Of a stretch of 64,000 nucleotides of DNA, positions 42,833 through 52,012 are shown piece by piece (positions within the stretch are counted from its first letter, which is position 1; every line of letters begins with the position of its first letter). The translations under genes were made by a program, and so were the position numbers. The notes under the pieces were generated by a model. That model was given only the letters and a program-made list of their open reading frames with translations, was not told where the DNA came from and ran no database searches. The DNA comes from Thermogemmatispora tikiterensis. Lineage in GTDB: Bacteria; Chloroflexota; Ktedonobacteria; Ktedonobacterales; Ktedonobacteraceae. The stretch covers positions 574,015-638,014 of the forward strand of contig NZ_MCIF01000002.1 in the NCBI RefSeq assembly GCF_003268475.1. Reading direction: 5' to 3'.

Positions 42833-43975
42833 ATGAAGGAATCTCGCTTTCAGCAGCGGCAGCATGAACGGCCTGGGGCAGCCAGGAAGGGGCACATGGT
42901 TACGATTTACGACATTGCGCGGGCGGCAGGGGTGGCCAAAAGCACCGTTGCCAACGTTCTGAGTGGCAAAGGCAAGGTCAGCGAGGCCACGCGTCAGCGT
43001 GTGCTCTACTATGCTCGGGAGCTAGGGTATCGGCCCAATCTGCTGGCGCGCAACCTCTCGCAGCACCGGACCTTTACCGTGGCTCTCATCCTGCCCACTA
43101 TTGCCAACCCCTTCTATCCTGAGATCATGGAGGCCATCGAGCACATTCTTCGCCAGCGGGATTACCAGACCCTCTTCTGCAACACGCATGGTGATTTTGC
43201 CCTGGGGCGGCAGCAGATGGAGCGGCTGATGAGTCGCTGGGTTGATGGCTACATCATCATGGGGTCGAGCATGGACATAGCCGACATTGCGCACTATTTC
43301 CGTCAGGGAGTGCCCATTGTGCTCTGCGACTGGCAGGAGAATGAGTCGCCGTCGGGCATTCCCCAGGTCACGGTCGATTTCTTCCGGGCGGGGCAGCTGG
43401 CTGCCGAGCATCTGCTGGCGCTGGGGCACCGGCGCATTGCCGTGATTGTCGATGAGCCTCAGCAGCATCTGCGGTTAGAAGGTTTCCGTACGACATTGCG
43501 GCAGGCGGGGCTGGAGCTACCCCCGGACCGTATTGCTCTGGGTGACTCCTCGCTGGAAAGCGGCTATGCAGCGGCGCGTCAGTTGTTGAGCGTCGGGCAG
43601 GAGCTGGCGCCGCCAACGGCGATCTTTGCGACGAACGATTGGATGGCCCTCGGAGCGATGGAGCTGGTCCTTGACCGCGGGCTGCGTGTGCCCGAGGATG
43701 TCTCGATCGTTGGCCTCGACGACATCGTGGTCTCTGCCCATCTACGTCCGCCGCTGACGACCATCGCTATTCCCAAGACACGCCTGGCTCAGGAGGCGAC
43801 GGAACTGCTGCTGGCCCAAATTGAGGCGGCGAGCCAGGAGCAGGGGCGCGAGTTGCCGCCAGCTGGCGAAGGCACCGATGGCGCGGCTCAGCGCCAGGGA
43901 GTGACCGCCCCGCTGCGTCTGGTCCCGCCTTCTCTGGTGGTACGCCAGTCCACTGCGGTCCCTGCTTCGCCCTGA
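42833..43975 (+). CDS. LacI-family repressor of the galactan locus (GanR-like)
   Basis: 380 residues. The HTH and hinge region read [35 protein letters not shown], then [11 protein letters not shown] (hinge helix). A periplasmic-binding-protein-like effector domain follows, with [29 protein letters not shown] and [16 protein letters not shown] Gln/Pro-rich segment interrupts the end. ATG 42833 (GAGG 11 bases upstream) gives a 22-residue tail before the HTH; ATG 42896 is an alternative. It sits right after its own operator, so it should repress itself and both arms of the locus. Confidence 0.92.
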   Translation: MKESRFQQRQHERPGAARKGHMVTIYDIARAAGVAKSTVANVLSGKGKVSEATRQRVLYYARELGYRPNLLARNLSQHRTFTVALILPTIANPFYPEIMEAIEHILRQRDYQTLFCNTHGDFALGRQQMERLMSRWVDGYIIMGSSMDIADIAHYFRQGVPIVLCDWQENESPSGIPQVTVDFFRAGQLAAEHLLALGHRRIAVIVDEPQQHLRLEGFRTTLRQAGLELPPDRIALGDSSLESGYAAARQLLSVGQELAPPTAIFATNDWMALGAMELVLDRGLRVPEDVSIVGLDDIVVSAHLRPPLTTIAIPKTRLAQEATELLLAQIEAASQEQGRELPPAGEGTDGAAQRQGVTAPLRLVPPSLVVRQSTAVPASP

Positions 43976-44217
43976 TCGGGTATCCTAGCTGCGTCCGACC
44001 TGTCACGCCGCTGGCACTCTCTACCCGCCTGGCGCCTTCTTCTATGCCTGTAGTTGCCATTCAGGCTCTGACCGGCTGTCTCCTATACAACTATAGTTCC
44101 TGACAACAGCTCAACCTGACAAATGGGTGGTGCCTGGCAGCCAGACTGCTGGCGGCCTCAGCCTGTGAGCGATCGAGCAAGTGATCCAGAGAGAGAAGAG
44201 CAGGAGGGAGAAGCCCA

Positions 44218-46620
44218 TTGTCCGCCACATCGTTGCAGCCACATCTATACGCTGATGATCGTTCCTACTATCGACTTGACCTGCGCGCTGCGGAGACAGC
44301 AACGGGGGGGCTGCCAGAGCTGCGCCTCCTGGCGCGCTCGCCGCAAGGGGAAACTCTGGCCCTGACGCGCCATTATCTACTCCGCAACGGGCAGCCCTGG
44401 ATTCCCGTCATGGGCGAATTCCATCCCTCGCGCTATCCGCGCCGCTACTGGCGCGAAGCGCTGCAGAAGATGCGCGCCGGCGGTCTGACGCTGGTCTCCA
44501 TCTATGTGTTCTGGATTCACGTCGAGGAAGAGGAGGGGCGCTTTGACTGGTCGGACAATCGAGATCTGCGCGCCTTTGTGCAGCTCTGCAGCGAGATGGG
44601 GCTGGAGATTCTGCTACGTGTAGGGCCGTTTGTGCATGGCGAGTGTCGCAACGGCGGGCTGCCCGACTGGCTTTACGGGCGGGCGGTGGCTGTGCGCTCG
44701 AATGACGAGCGCTATCTATTCTATGTGCGCCGCTACTTTGCTGAGATCGCGCGTCAGGTGCGGGGCTTCTTTTTTCAGGAGGGGGGGCCTATTCTTGGCG
44801 TGCAGCTAGAGAACGAGTATATGCATGCTGGGGCACCCTGGGAGCCAACCTTTCGGCCCGGCAGCGAGTGGGTGCCGCGGGGCAGCGATGGAACAGCCCA
44901 TCTGGAGCGCCTGCTTGCCCTGGCCCGCGAGGTAGGTCTAGCGGCTCCCCTCTACACCTGCACGGCCTGGGGAGGGGCTGCTGTACCCGCAGAGGACTTC
45001 TTGCCAATGCATGCCGCTTATCCTTTTACGCCCTGGGAGCCTGATCCCGCTTTTGAGCCATCGCCCAGCCGCGAGTTCCTCTTTCGCTCCCCGCAGCAGC
45101 CCGAAAGCGACTGGTGGCGGGCCGGGGCCTTCCGCTATCCAATAGAGCGCTATCCGTACGCCTACTGCGAACTGGGGGCCGGCATCCAGATGACCTATCT
45201 CCACCGCCCCCAGGTGCCGCCCGAATGCACGCAGGCGCTGGCCCTGGTGGCTCTGGGCAGCGGCTGCAACTGGCTGGGGTATTACATGTACCACGGTGGC
45301 TCGAATCCCGTCGGTCATCACAGCTTCTTCAACGAGTTTACTGTGCCGCGTCTCTCCTATGATTTCCAGGCGCCCCTGGGGGAGTATGGTCAGATCCATT
45401 CCTCTTATCATCATCTGCGTCTATTGCACCTCTTCTTAGAGGAGTTCGGCAGCCGGCTGGCTCCACTGCCTGTGGTGCTACCGCCGGGGGCCGCTGTTGT
45501 GCAGCCGCAGATGACTGGGGTGCTGCGCTATGCGGCGCGTGCTCAGCAGGGTCAGGGCTTTCTCTTTGTCAATACCTATCAGGATCATGCCGAGGGCCGG
45601 GATCTGGAGGGAATCACGCTGGAGGTCCTGCTGCCAGAGGGACGGCTGCGCCTGCCGCGCGAGGGTGATCTGAGGTTGCGGTGGGGAGTGAGCGCTATCT
45701 TCCCCATTGGGTTGGAGCTGGCCAATGGCCTGCACCTGCGCTACGCCACGGCCCAGCCGCTGACGGTTCTGCGCGCCGGCGGACGAACGACTCTGGCCTT
45801 TTTTGCTCCCGAGGGACTTGAGGCCGAATTTGCCTTTGCTCGTGAGGGCTGTCAGGCTCTGGCGCTGTCGGAGGGAAGGATGCTGGAAGAGAGAGAAACG
45901 CTCTATGCCTGGCCGCAGCCTGGTCTGGGGACGCGCCTGGAAGCGACCAGCCTTTCGGGCGAGGCCGTTGAACTGCTCGTCTTGTCTCAGGATCAGGCCC
46001 TGCGCTGCTGGAAGGTAAAGCTAGCAGGTGGCGAGTACCTGCTGCTTGCTGAGAGCGAGGGGGCGGCCTGGGTAGATGCCGATGAGGAGAGGCTAACGCT
46101 CTGCTGGCAGGGCCAGCCTCAGCTTGATCTGCTGTGCTATCCGCGCTTGCCTGCGACTCTGGAAGGGCCGGGCCTGCTGGAGGAGTGCGGCCAACAAGGC
46201 TTGTTCTGGCGCTATCGTCTGCAGTGTACTCCCTGGCAGGCTCGCTGGTCGCTGGAGCAGCCCGAGCCGCAAGTAGTGCGCCTGCGGCTGGCGGCGGAGG
46301 CTCTGGAGGGAGTGCAGGACCTCTTTCTGCATGTGGATTGTGTGGCCGATGTGGGACAGGCCTTTCTCGAGGGGCAACTGGTGGCCGATTACTTCGGCTC
46401 TGACCAGCCGTGGGTGATCGGTCTGAAGCGCTTTCTGCAGCCCGGGCAGGAGCTGGAGCTGATCCTGCGCTTTACTCCTTTACGGGCTGATGCACCGGTG
46501 CTGCGCTACTTCTCCAGGGAGCGGCTGCCAGCGCCTGCCAGCGATGGCACCTTGCCGGTGACGCTGCGGGCCATCCGCCTGGTGCCAGAGTATAGCGTCC
46601 AGCTGGAGCATCATCGCTAA
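44218..46620 (+). CDS. GH35 beta-galactosidase
   Basis: 800 residues. The start is TTG, with AGGAGGGAG seven bases upstream. The catalytic TIM barrel (about 50-390) begins FHPSRYPRRYWREALQKMRAGGLTLVSIYVFWI, has VGPFVHGECRNGGLPDWL, the acid/base Glu in GVQLENEYMH, and the nucleophile Glu in YAYCELGAGIQ, as in GH35. Beta-rich C-terminal domains follow. There is no signal peptide, so it probably splits imported galacto-oligosaccharides in the cytosol. It replaces the GH42 enzyme of the Bacillus gan operon. It follows the repressor gene after 242 bases and may share its promoter. Confidence 0.92.
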   Translation: MSATSLQPHLYADDRSYYRLDLRAAETATGGLPELRLLARSPQGETLALTRHYLLRNGQPWIPVMGEFHPSRYPRRYWREALQKMRAGGLTLVSIYVFWIHVEEEEGRFDWSDNRDLRAFVQLCSEMGLEILLRVGPFVHGECRNGGLPDWLYGRAVAVRSNDERYLFYVRRYFAEIARQVRGFFFQEGGPILGVQLENEYMHAGAPWEPTFRPGSEWVPRGSDGTAHLERLLALAREVGLAAPLYTCTAWGGAAVPAEDFLPMHAAYPFTPWEPDPAFEPSPSREFLFRSPQQPESDWWRAGAFRYPIERYPYAYCELGAGIQMTYLHRPQVPPECTQALALVALGSGCNWLGYYMYHGGSNPVGHHSFFNEFTVPRLSYDFQAPLGEYGQIHSSYHHLRLLHLFLEEFGSRLAPLPVVLPPGAAVVQPQMTGVLRYAARAQQGQGFLFVNTYQDHAEGRDLEGITLEVLLPEGRLRLPREGDLRLRWGVSAIFPIGLELANGLHLRYATAQPLTVLRAGGRTTLAFFAPEGLEAEFAFAREGCQALALSEGRMLEERETLYAWPQPGLGTRLEATSLSGEAVELLVLSQDQALRCWKVKLAGGEYLLLAESEGAAWVDADEERLTLCWQGQPQLDLLCYPRLPATLEGPGLLEECGQQGLFWRYRLQCTPWQARWSLEQPEPQVVRLRLAAEALEGVQDLFLHVDCVADVGQAFLEGQLVADYFGSDQPWVIGLKRFLQPGQELELILRFTPLRADAPVLRYFSRERLPAPASDGTLPVTLRAIRLVPEYSVQLEHHR

Positions 46621-46800
46621 GATGCTGTGGCCCAGCGCCGGTTTCTCCCCTCTGCCCGACCGCCTGGCATTGCTCCCTGGCCTGGAAGGAACCCTATCGC
46701 TCTTGAGTTGAGGAGGGGAGAGGAGGCGCAGACGCTGACCCTGCGCCTCCTCGGCTCCTTCTGCTCATTACGGTACCCCACAAAGAGGACCGGCAGCGTT

Positions 46801-47175
46801 TTAGAAATGGGCACCTGGCAGTCGCCCGATGGCGACAACGAGCGCCAGCAGAAGCAAGATCACGTTGAGGCCAATCTCGCGAAATTCGCCTTGCCTGGCG
46901 TGGAAAATAGCGGCAAAGATCATGATAAGGGCCAGACCACTGGCGGCGACCACCGTAAGCCCGGGGAGAATGCCGGTAGCCAGCGGGAGGACAAGCCCTA
47001 TGGCTCCCAGAAGCTCGCAGATACCGATAAAGCGCACCAGCATTGGTGGCACTCTGCCTACCCAGGCCATGCTCTGCTTGAGCTGCTCCAAGGGGCGAAC
47101 ACTCTTCATGACTCCCGCCGTCAGAAAGGAGAGGGCCAGCAAGCCCTGCACGATCCAAAGAAGCCAGTTGCTCAT
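46801..47175 (-). CDS. DoxX-family membrane protein
   Basis: 124 residues with four hydrophobic segments. ATG 47175 has AAGGAGGGAG upstream. The pattern WIVQGLLALSFLTAGVMKSVRPLEQLKQSMAWV and GICELLGAIGLVLPLATGI is that of DoxX_2-like proteins. Function is uncertain; some members act in quinone or thiosulfate redox chemistry or antibiotic stress. It is divergent from a TetR gene with two matching operators between them, so it is probably the main target of that repressor. Confidence 0.82.
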   Translation of the reverse strand: MSNWLLWIVQGLLALSFLTAGVMKSVRPLEQLKQSMAWVGRVPPMLVRFIGICELLGAIGLVLPLATGILPGLTVVAASGLALIMIFAAIFHARQGEFREIGLNVILLLLALVVAIGRLPGAHF

Positions 47176-47224
47176 TCTTCTCCCTCCTTGTCTTAAACAA
47201 CAGCTATCTTGAAAGCATCGACTA

Positions 47225-47238
47225 TTGCCTAAGCAATA
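47225..47238. promoter_or_regulatory. TetR operator copy 1 (doxX side)
   Basis: ATTGC-CTAA-GCAAT, extended to CTATTGC/GCAATAG (47223-47240), is a perfect palindrome. A minus-strand -10-like TATGAT (47250-47255) lies just upstream, so the site would cover the doxX transcription start. Confidence 0.65.
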
Positions 47239-47300
47239 GATGTTGTTTATCATACTACTGTGCCCTGGAACTGCCGGGCAAGAGACAATCCAGCCTCTCT

Positions 47301-47314
47301 GTTGTCTAGGCAAC
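47301..47314. promoter_or_regulatory. TetR operator copy 2 (tetR side)
   Basis: GTTGTCTAGGCAAC shares the frame TTG-Y-CTA-R-GCAA with the site at 47225-47238 and is a near-palindrome. It is 76 bases from copy 1, centre to centre, and about 100 bases before the TetR start. Confidence 0.6.
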
Positions 47315-47415
47315 GGGGGGCTGCCCTCTGTTGGCAAAGTTGTGATCGCGACGACTTGGGGCAGTTGGGCGTCGAGCGGCGAGTCAGTCTACACAGCAGG
47401 CTATGAGGAACAGTT

Positions 47416-48060
47416 ATGAGCGCAGCGGAAGGGCGGCCCTCGGGAGAATCAGCGGGCGGACACGTTGATCCGCGCGTCCGCCGTACCCGGCGGCTGCTGC
47501 AGCAAGCCTTTCTAGAACTCTTGCAAGAGAAGAGCTTCTCCGATATCAGTATTCAGGATATATCTCAGAGAGCAACTGTTAATCGTACTACATTCTACGC
47601 TCATTTTAGCGACAAATATGCCCTGGCTGATGCGGTGATCCGCGAACGCTTTCTGGAGGCTGTTACCAGCAAGCTCCCGGCTGCCCCAGGCTGGCAGCTG
47701 GAGAGCCTGCGTCTGCTCATCAACGCTGTCTTTGAGTTCCTTGGCGGGCTGCATGAGTACTGCTCACCGGCGGGAGGGCAGTTTGATCCCCTGATGGAGC
47801 GGGCGGTCCAGCAAGAGCTTGCGCGCATCCTGCTTCAGTGGTTGCGGCAAGCCCCAGTGAGTAGGTCAGCTCATCGATGGTCGTCGCGCCCGGTGCCTCT
47901 GGAGACGTTGGCGGAGGTCATGAGCTGGGCGATCTTTGGCTGTGCTGCCCAGTGGAGCAAGCGTGAAGAGGGGAAACTGACGGCAGGGGAGATGAGTGAG
48001 CTGGTGCTGCGCATCCTTGTGGAGGGCACGCGTCGTCTGGTTCCTGGGCTGGAAGAGTGA
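47416..48060 (+). CDS. TetR-family repressor
   Basis: 214 residues. The HTH region reads RTRRLLQQAFLELLQEKSFSDISIQDISQRATVNRTTFYAHFSDKYAL (about 23-70), the classical TetR_N pattern. The C-terminal helical ligand domain (about 85-205) is Arg- and Trp-rich and of the AcrR type often seen in such repressors. GAGGA is six bases before the ATG. It is divergent from the DoxX gene. The ligand is unknown. Confidence 0.9.
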   Translation: MSAAEGRPSGESAGGHVDPRVRRTRRLLQQAFLELLQEKSFSDISIQDISQRATVNRTTFYAHFSDKYALADAVIRERFLEAVTSKLPAAPGWQLESLRLLINAVFEFLGGLHEYCSPAGGQFDPLMERAVQQELARILLQWLRQAPVSRSAHRWSSRPVPLETLAEVMSWAIFGCAAQWSKREEGKLTAGEMSELVLRILVEGTRRLVPGLEE

Positions 48061-48159
48061 GACTGGCCAGCTTGACTGCCTGCTCTCTGCTGCTGCAGGC
48101 AGTCAGGGGCAGCAAGTAGGCCCGTGCTCGTCTGTCCAGCGACAGGCGGGACGCCAGGT

Positions 48160-49419
48160 CTAGGCGGTGGCATTGGGGAGGATCGGCAGCAGCGCGCGCC
48201 AGAGCGTGCCCGGCTCCCAGGTGGCCCGGTACCAGACGGCGATCTGCAGATATGCCTGAGCGCTGCTGAACTGCGGCGTCTGCTTCAGCAGGTCGCGAAA
48301 TTCACGGATGATGCGCAGCAAGTTCTCGGCGGTATGGTACCAGACGGCGTGCCTGATCCCGCTGCTGTCCGTGTAGACCAGGTGGGCGGCGTAGGGGTCG
48401 TTCAGGTTGCTGGCCTCCTGATCGATCTGGGGGGCGGGAATAGTCTTGACCAGGGCCACCGCGTCGGCGTAGTTGATTCCGCCGTCAAAGATCCAGTGCC
48501 CGTCGGCGGTCTGATGCCAGCGTGCCCCATAGAGGGGAAACTCCCAGACCAGGCGTGGCAGCATCTGGGGCATGGTCTTGAGGGCGTAGGCCAGGATCTC
48601 CTTAAGCCAGGGCACGCTCACTGTTGGCCCCGGCGTGAAATAGGACTGGTCCAGTGACATGATCACGATAAAATCGGCGCAGTGCCCGAGCAGCGACCAG
48701 TTCTCAAAGCCGTTAAGATTATAGTAGTCGTCCTGGTCGGCCACCTTATGAATGAGAGCGATGCCGTAGGGCTTATTGAGGGCCTGCATGGCCTTCCAGA
48801 CCAGGCGGTTGTAGTCCGCGAAAAGCTGCTGGATCTGCGGATAAGTCCGATCGGCGCCCTCCAGGTCCATAATGACCCCGTCGTAGCCGCCCTGCTGGAC
48901 GACGTTGGCGATTGCCTGGATATAGGCCGGCTGCTGGGTAGCTGCTTTGATATAGTCCGACTGCTGCTGCGCCGTCCAGCCGTTAGCGTCGGTCTCCATT
49001 GTGACCGTCAGATAAGCTTTTCCCCCCTTGCTATGGATCAGACGAACCACGTTGTCCATGCTGAGGGTCCCCGGCTGGCAATTATTGCTCTCGCCGTTCA
49101 TCAGCTGCCCCGTCAGGGGATTGACCCAGCCGCTGCCAACCAGGGCCGCATCGGGATTGATGTCGGCGGTCTGCAGATAGGCCTGGATGCCACGCTGGCA
49201 GTCGCGCCCGACAATCCAGCCGAGCGAGGCCAGCCTGCCATTGAGCAGGTGGAGCGTCTGCGGCGTCTCCTGTCCCTGTTGCTGTAGGCTCACGTCGCTG
49301 CCGGCCCACAGAAAGCCAAGGGGGGCATGTGCCCGTGCCACGCCCATTAACAGAACCAGCACAATGGCTACGACGATAAGCAAGAGTCCGGTCAGCACGC
49401 CACGCCTCTGCTGGTGCAT
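48160..49419 (-). CDS. Exported GH18-type glycosidase
   Basis: 419 residues. The N-terminus is a signal or anchor (GVLTGLLLIVVAIVLVLLMGVARAHA). The GH18 barrel follows, with the strand-4 catalytic motif YDGVIMDLEGAD (D-x3-D-x-E form), VIMSLDQSYFTPGP and WEFPLYGARWH near the active-site rim. It resembles the YaaH/YdhD spore-peptidoglycan or chitin-type GH18 enzymes rather than large chitinases. No LysM or carbohydrate module is present. GAGGA lies six bases before the ATG. Confidence 0.82.
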   Translation of the reverse strand: MHQQRRGVLTGLLLIVVAIVLVLLMGVARAHAPLGFLWAGSDVSLQQQGQETPQTLHLLNGRLASLGWIVGRDCQRGIQAYLQTADINPDAALVGSGWVNPLTGQLMNGESNNCQPGTLSMDNVVRLIHSKGGKAYLTVTMETDANGWTAQQQSDYIKAATQQPAYIQAIANVVQQGGYDGVIMDLEGADRTYPQIQQLFADYNRLVWKAMQALNKPYGIALIHKVADQDDYYNLNGFENWSLLGHCADFIVIMSLDQSYFTPGPTVSVPWLKEILAYALKTMPQMLPRLVWEFPLYGARWHQTADGHWIFDGGINYADAVALVKTIPAPQIDQEASNLNDPYAAHLVYTDSSGIRHAVWYHTAENLLRIIREFRDLLKQTPQFSSAQAYLQIAVWYRATWEPGTLWRALLPILPNATA

Positions 49420-49654
49420 GGAGTGTCCTCGCTGTTACCGCTGCTGGAGAGCTGAACCACTTTGTTCCAGAGCGTACCATATTTCCCCTCCCAAAGGGAA
49501 GGGCCTGACCAGAACGAGTGGATTGCCCCCGACCGGCGTCCGCACTATACTTGAAGGAAAATGTCTCCTGCCGATCCGCGCTTCCCACTGGCGGAACTGG
49601 CTCAGCGGCTTTATTGACTTGTGATCCTTATCTCAGATAGAGCAGGAGGTTGCG

Positions 49655-50068
49655 GTGAAATCACATACGGCCTATCTCACCTTTCACACCAAAAAGCGGA
49701 AGGATATTATCCCTATCACAGACCAGGTCGAGCGCATCATTCGCGAAAGTGGCATCCAGGAAGGCCTGGCGCTGGTTTCTTCGATGCACCTGACGGCCAG
49801 CGTTATTATCCAGGACGAGGAGTCTGGCCTCTGGCGCGATATCATGGAGTGGGCCGAGCAGATAGCCCCCGAGCGGCCCGACTATCACCACCATCGCACC
49901 GGTGAAGATAACGGCGATGCTCATCTCAAGAATCTCTTGATGCATTTGCAGGTGGTCATTCCTATCACGCGCGGGCGCTTTGACGCTGGCCCCTGGCAAC
50001 GTCTCTTTTATGTTGAGTTCGACGGTCAGCGCGATAAACGTGTCATTGTGAAAGTCATTGGCGAATAG
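49655..50068 (+). CDS. yjbQ: YjbQ/UPF0047 family protein
   Basis: 137 residues. The GTG start follows GGAGG by five bases. Conserved features are [16 protein letters not shown] (His-Thr-T/S), [32 protein letters not shown] and [21 protein letters not shown]. Members bind zinc at a His cluster, and some show weak thiamin phosphate synthase activity; the real function is unsettled. The gene lies just upstream of the nad operon but a separate promoter intervenes. Confidence 0.92.
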   Translation: MKSHTAYLTFHTKKRKDIIPITDQVERIIRESGIQEGLALVSSMHLTASVIIQDEESGLWRDIMEWAEQIAPERPDYHHHRTGEDNGDAHLKNLLMHLQVVIPITRGRFDAGPWQRLFYVEFDGQRDKRVIVKVIGE

Positions 50069-50206
50069 CCTGATCTCTCAGATTTGCTCAAGCAGGCACA
50101 AACGGGCCGGGCCTGGATTGCAAGCGCGCTCGTGCTCTCCGGGCAGCGCCTCCCCGGCCCCTTGTTTTCCTGACAGATCGCTGGTATACTTGTTAGCAAT
50201 ACGGTT

Positions 50207-50223
50207 GGTGTACTTGATACACC
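50207..50223. promoter_or_regulatory. nad operator site A
   Basis: GGTGTA-CTTGA-TACACC is a perfect 6+5+6 inverted repeat. It shares GTGTA-N5-TACAC with site B downstream. A degenerate partner (GGTATACTTG) lies just upstream at 50183-50192. Confidence 0.65.
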
Positions 50224-50233
50224 TTTTTCTTTT

Positions 50234-50262
50234 TTGAGGCCAGTTAGTGTAAAATTTACACT
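50234..50262 (+). promoter_or_regulatory. nadBCA promoter with overlapping operator site B
   Basis: -35 TTGAGG (50234-50239) and -10 TACACT (50257-50262) are spaced by 17 bases. The perfect palindrome AGTGTAAA-A-TTTACACT (50246-50262) covers the spacer and the -10 box, so a bound protein would block transcription. A NAD- or nicotinate-responsive repressor such as NiaR or NrtR is expected by analogy; the site does not let me decide which. Confidence 0.65.
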
Positions 50263-50296
50263 TAATGGCTGTGGACCGAGACAAGAAGGGACCATC

Positions 50297-52012
50297 ATGG
50301 CGAGCTGCCAGAGATTTGATGTAGCCATTGTGGGCGCTGGCATCGCCGGCCTGACCGTGGCTCTCAGCCTGCCGCCTGACTGGCGCGTGGCCCTCTTTAC
50401 TAAAGGGCGGCTGGGGGAGAGCAACACGCGCTATGCGCAGGGAGGGCTGGCGGCGGCACTGGGGCCGGACGACAGTCCCGAACTCCATTACGCGGACACC
50501 CTGGCGGCGGGGGCTGGCCTTTGCGACCCAGAGGCCGTACGCGTCCTCGTTGAAGAAGCGCCGGCAGCTGTGCGCTGGCTGATCGAGCTGGGCGTCCGTT
50601 TTGATCGCGCCGTACCTGGAGGGAGTGCCGAGGCCACAACCGCTGACGGTCTGCTCTTAGGTCAGGAAGCGGCTCATTGCCGGCGGCGCATCCTCCACGC
50701 GGGTGGCGACGCCACGGGGGCTGAAATCGAGCGTGCCCTTCTGGCCGCCCTCAAGGCGCGTTCCCGGATCACCATCTACGCCGACACTCCTGTCTGCGCC
50801 CTGCTCGTCGACGGGTCTGGCTGCAGTGGTCTGCAGGCCCTAGATCAGCAGGGACAGCCCTTTGTCGTCGAAGGGCGCGACATAGTGCTGGCCTGCGGCG
50901 GCACAGGCAGTCTTTGGGCTTACACCTCCAATCCCGCCGGAGCTACTGCCGACGGCCTGGCTCTAGCTTGGCGTGCTGGGGCCGCTTTAGCCGACCTTGA
51001 GTTTGTCCAATTCCACCCGACGGTCCTCAAGGTCAATGGGGCCAGCCATCTCATCTCGGAGGCTGTCCGTGGCGAAGGGGCCTATCTGCGCAACCATGCC
51101 GGCGAGCGCTTCATGCCGCGCTACCATCCCCTGGCCGAGCTGGCCCCGCGCGACGTGGTGGCGCGGGCCATCCTCAGCGAGATGCTGACCGAGGGGGTAG
51201 ATTGCCAATACCTCGACCTGACCCATCTTCCTGATGAGCGGATGTATGCGCGCTTTCCGACCATTGCCGCCCTCTGCCGTCGTTATGGCCTCGATCTGGC
51301 CCACGACCTGCTGCCTGTCGCGCCGGCAGCCCACTACTGCATGGGCGGGATACAGGTCGATCTGCAGGGGCGCAGCAGTGTTCCTCACCTTTATGCTGTC
51401 GGCGAAGTTGCCTGTACTGGCGTGCACGGTGCCAATCGCCTTGCCAGTAACTCCTTGCTTGAAGGACTGGTCTTTGGGCGTCGCCTCGCCGCGCTCCTAC
51501 GTGGGGAGGCCCCTGAGCAGGCTTCCTGCGCTGCCGGGCGGCGGCAGCGTGAGCTGAGACTGTCGCTCTTCTCCGCTCAGGACCAGGCTCGTCCCTGGCC
51601 GCTGCCGCCGGACTGGATCGGCCCAGAGGAGCTGGCGCGCGCTCTCCAGCGTGAGTTACGAGACCTGATGTGGCGCTCCGTCTCACTCTGTCGCGATGAG
51701 GAGGGGCTGCGCGCTGCCTGGCGCCAGTTGCTACAGCTGCGTGCCCGCTTCGCTGAGGCGGCCCGACCGCGTGCCCCGCACGAGCCAGTTGGGCGGGGCT
51801 GGCTAGAGACCGCCAACATGCTCGATAGCGCTGCTCTTGTCGTGCAGGCTGCCCTGGCGCGGCGCGAAAGTCGTGGCAGCCACTGGCGTAGGGACTATCC
51901 TCAGCCTGATCCATCGCTCGCCGGCGTCAGCCTTGTCCTGCGGCCCGCTCTTCAGAGCGTCGAAGCCACGAGTTGCCCAGCGCTCCAGCACAAAGGAAGA
52001 CCGTATGTCTGA
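50297..52012 (+). CDS. nadB: L-aspartate oxidase
   Basis: 571 residues from ATG 50297. The FAD-binding dinucleotide fold begins VAIVGAGIAGLTVALSL. SNTRYAQGGLAAAL, EAAHCRRRILHAGGDATG, EFVQFHPTVL and HYCMGGIQVD, with HGANRLASNSLLEGLVFG, match the succinate dehydrogenase/NadB flavoprotein family including the active-site His and Arg. It oxidises L-aspartate to iminoaspartate, the first step of de novo NAD synthesis. Its end overlaps nadC by eight bases. An upstream start at 50234 lies inside the promoter. Confidence 0.96.
   Translation: MASCQRFDVAIVGAGIAGLTVALSLPPDWRVALFTKGRLGESNTRYAQGGLAAALGPDDSPELHYADTLAAGAGLCDPEAVRVLVEEAPAAVRWLIELGVRFDRAVPGGSAEATTADGLLLGQEAAHCRRRILHAGGDATGAEIERALLAALKARSRITIYADTPVCALLVDGSGCSGLQALDQQGQPFVVEGRDIVLACGGTGSLWAYTSNPAGATADGLALAWRAGAALADLEFVQFHPTVLKVNGASHLISEAVRGEGAYLRNHAGERFMPRYHPLAELAPRDVVARAILSEMLTEGVDCQYLDLTHLPDERMYARFPTIAALCRRYGLDLAHDLLPVAPAAHYCMGGIQVDLQGRSSVPHLYAVGEVACTGVHGANRLASNSLLEGLVFGRRLAALLRGEAPEQASCAAGRRQRELRLSLFSAQDQARPWPLPPDWIGPEELARALQRELRDLMWRSVSLCRDEEGLRAAWRQLLQLRARFAEAARPRAPHEPVGRGWLETANMLDSAALVVQAALARRESRGSHWRRDYPQPDPSLAGVSLVLRPALQSVEATSCPALQHKGRPYV

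Noticed and set aside
51174..51914. Minus-strand frame of about 246 codons
   Set aside because: It is antisense to nadB, and its Arg/Ala/Gln-rich composition is typical of shadow frames.
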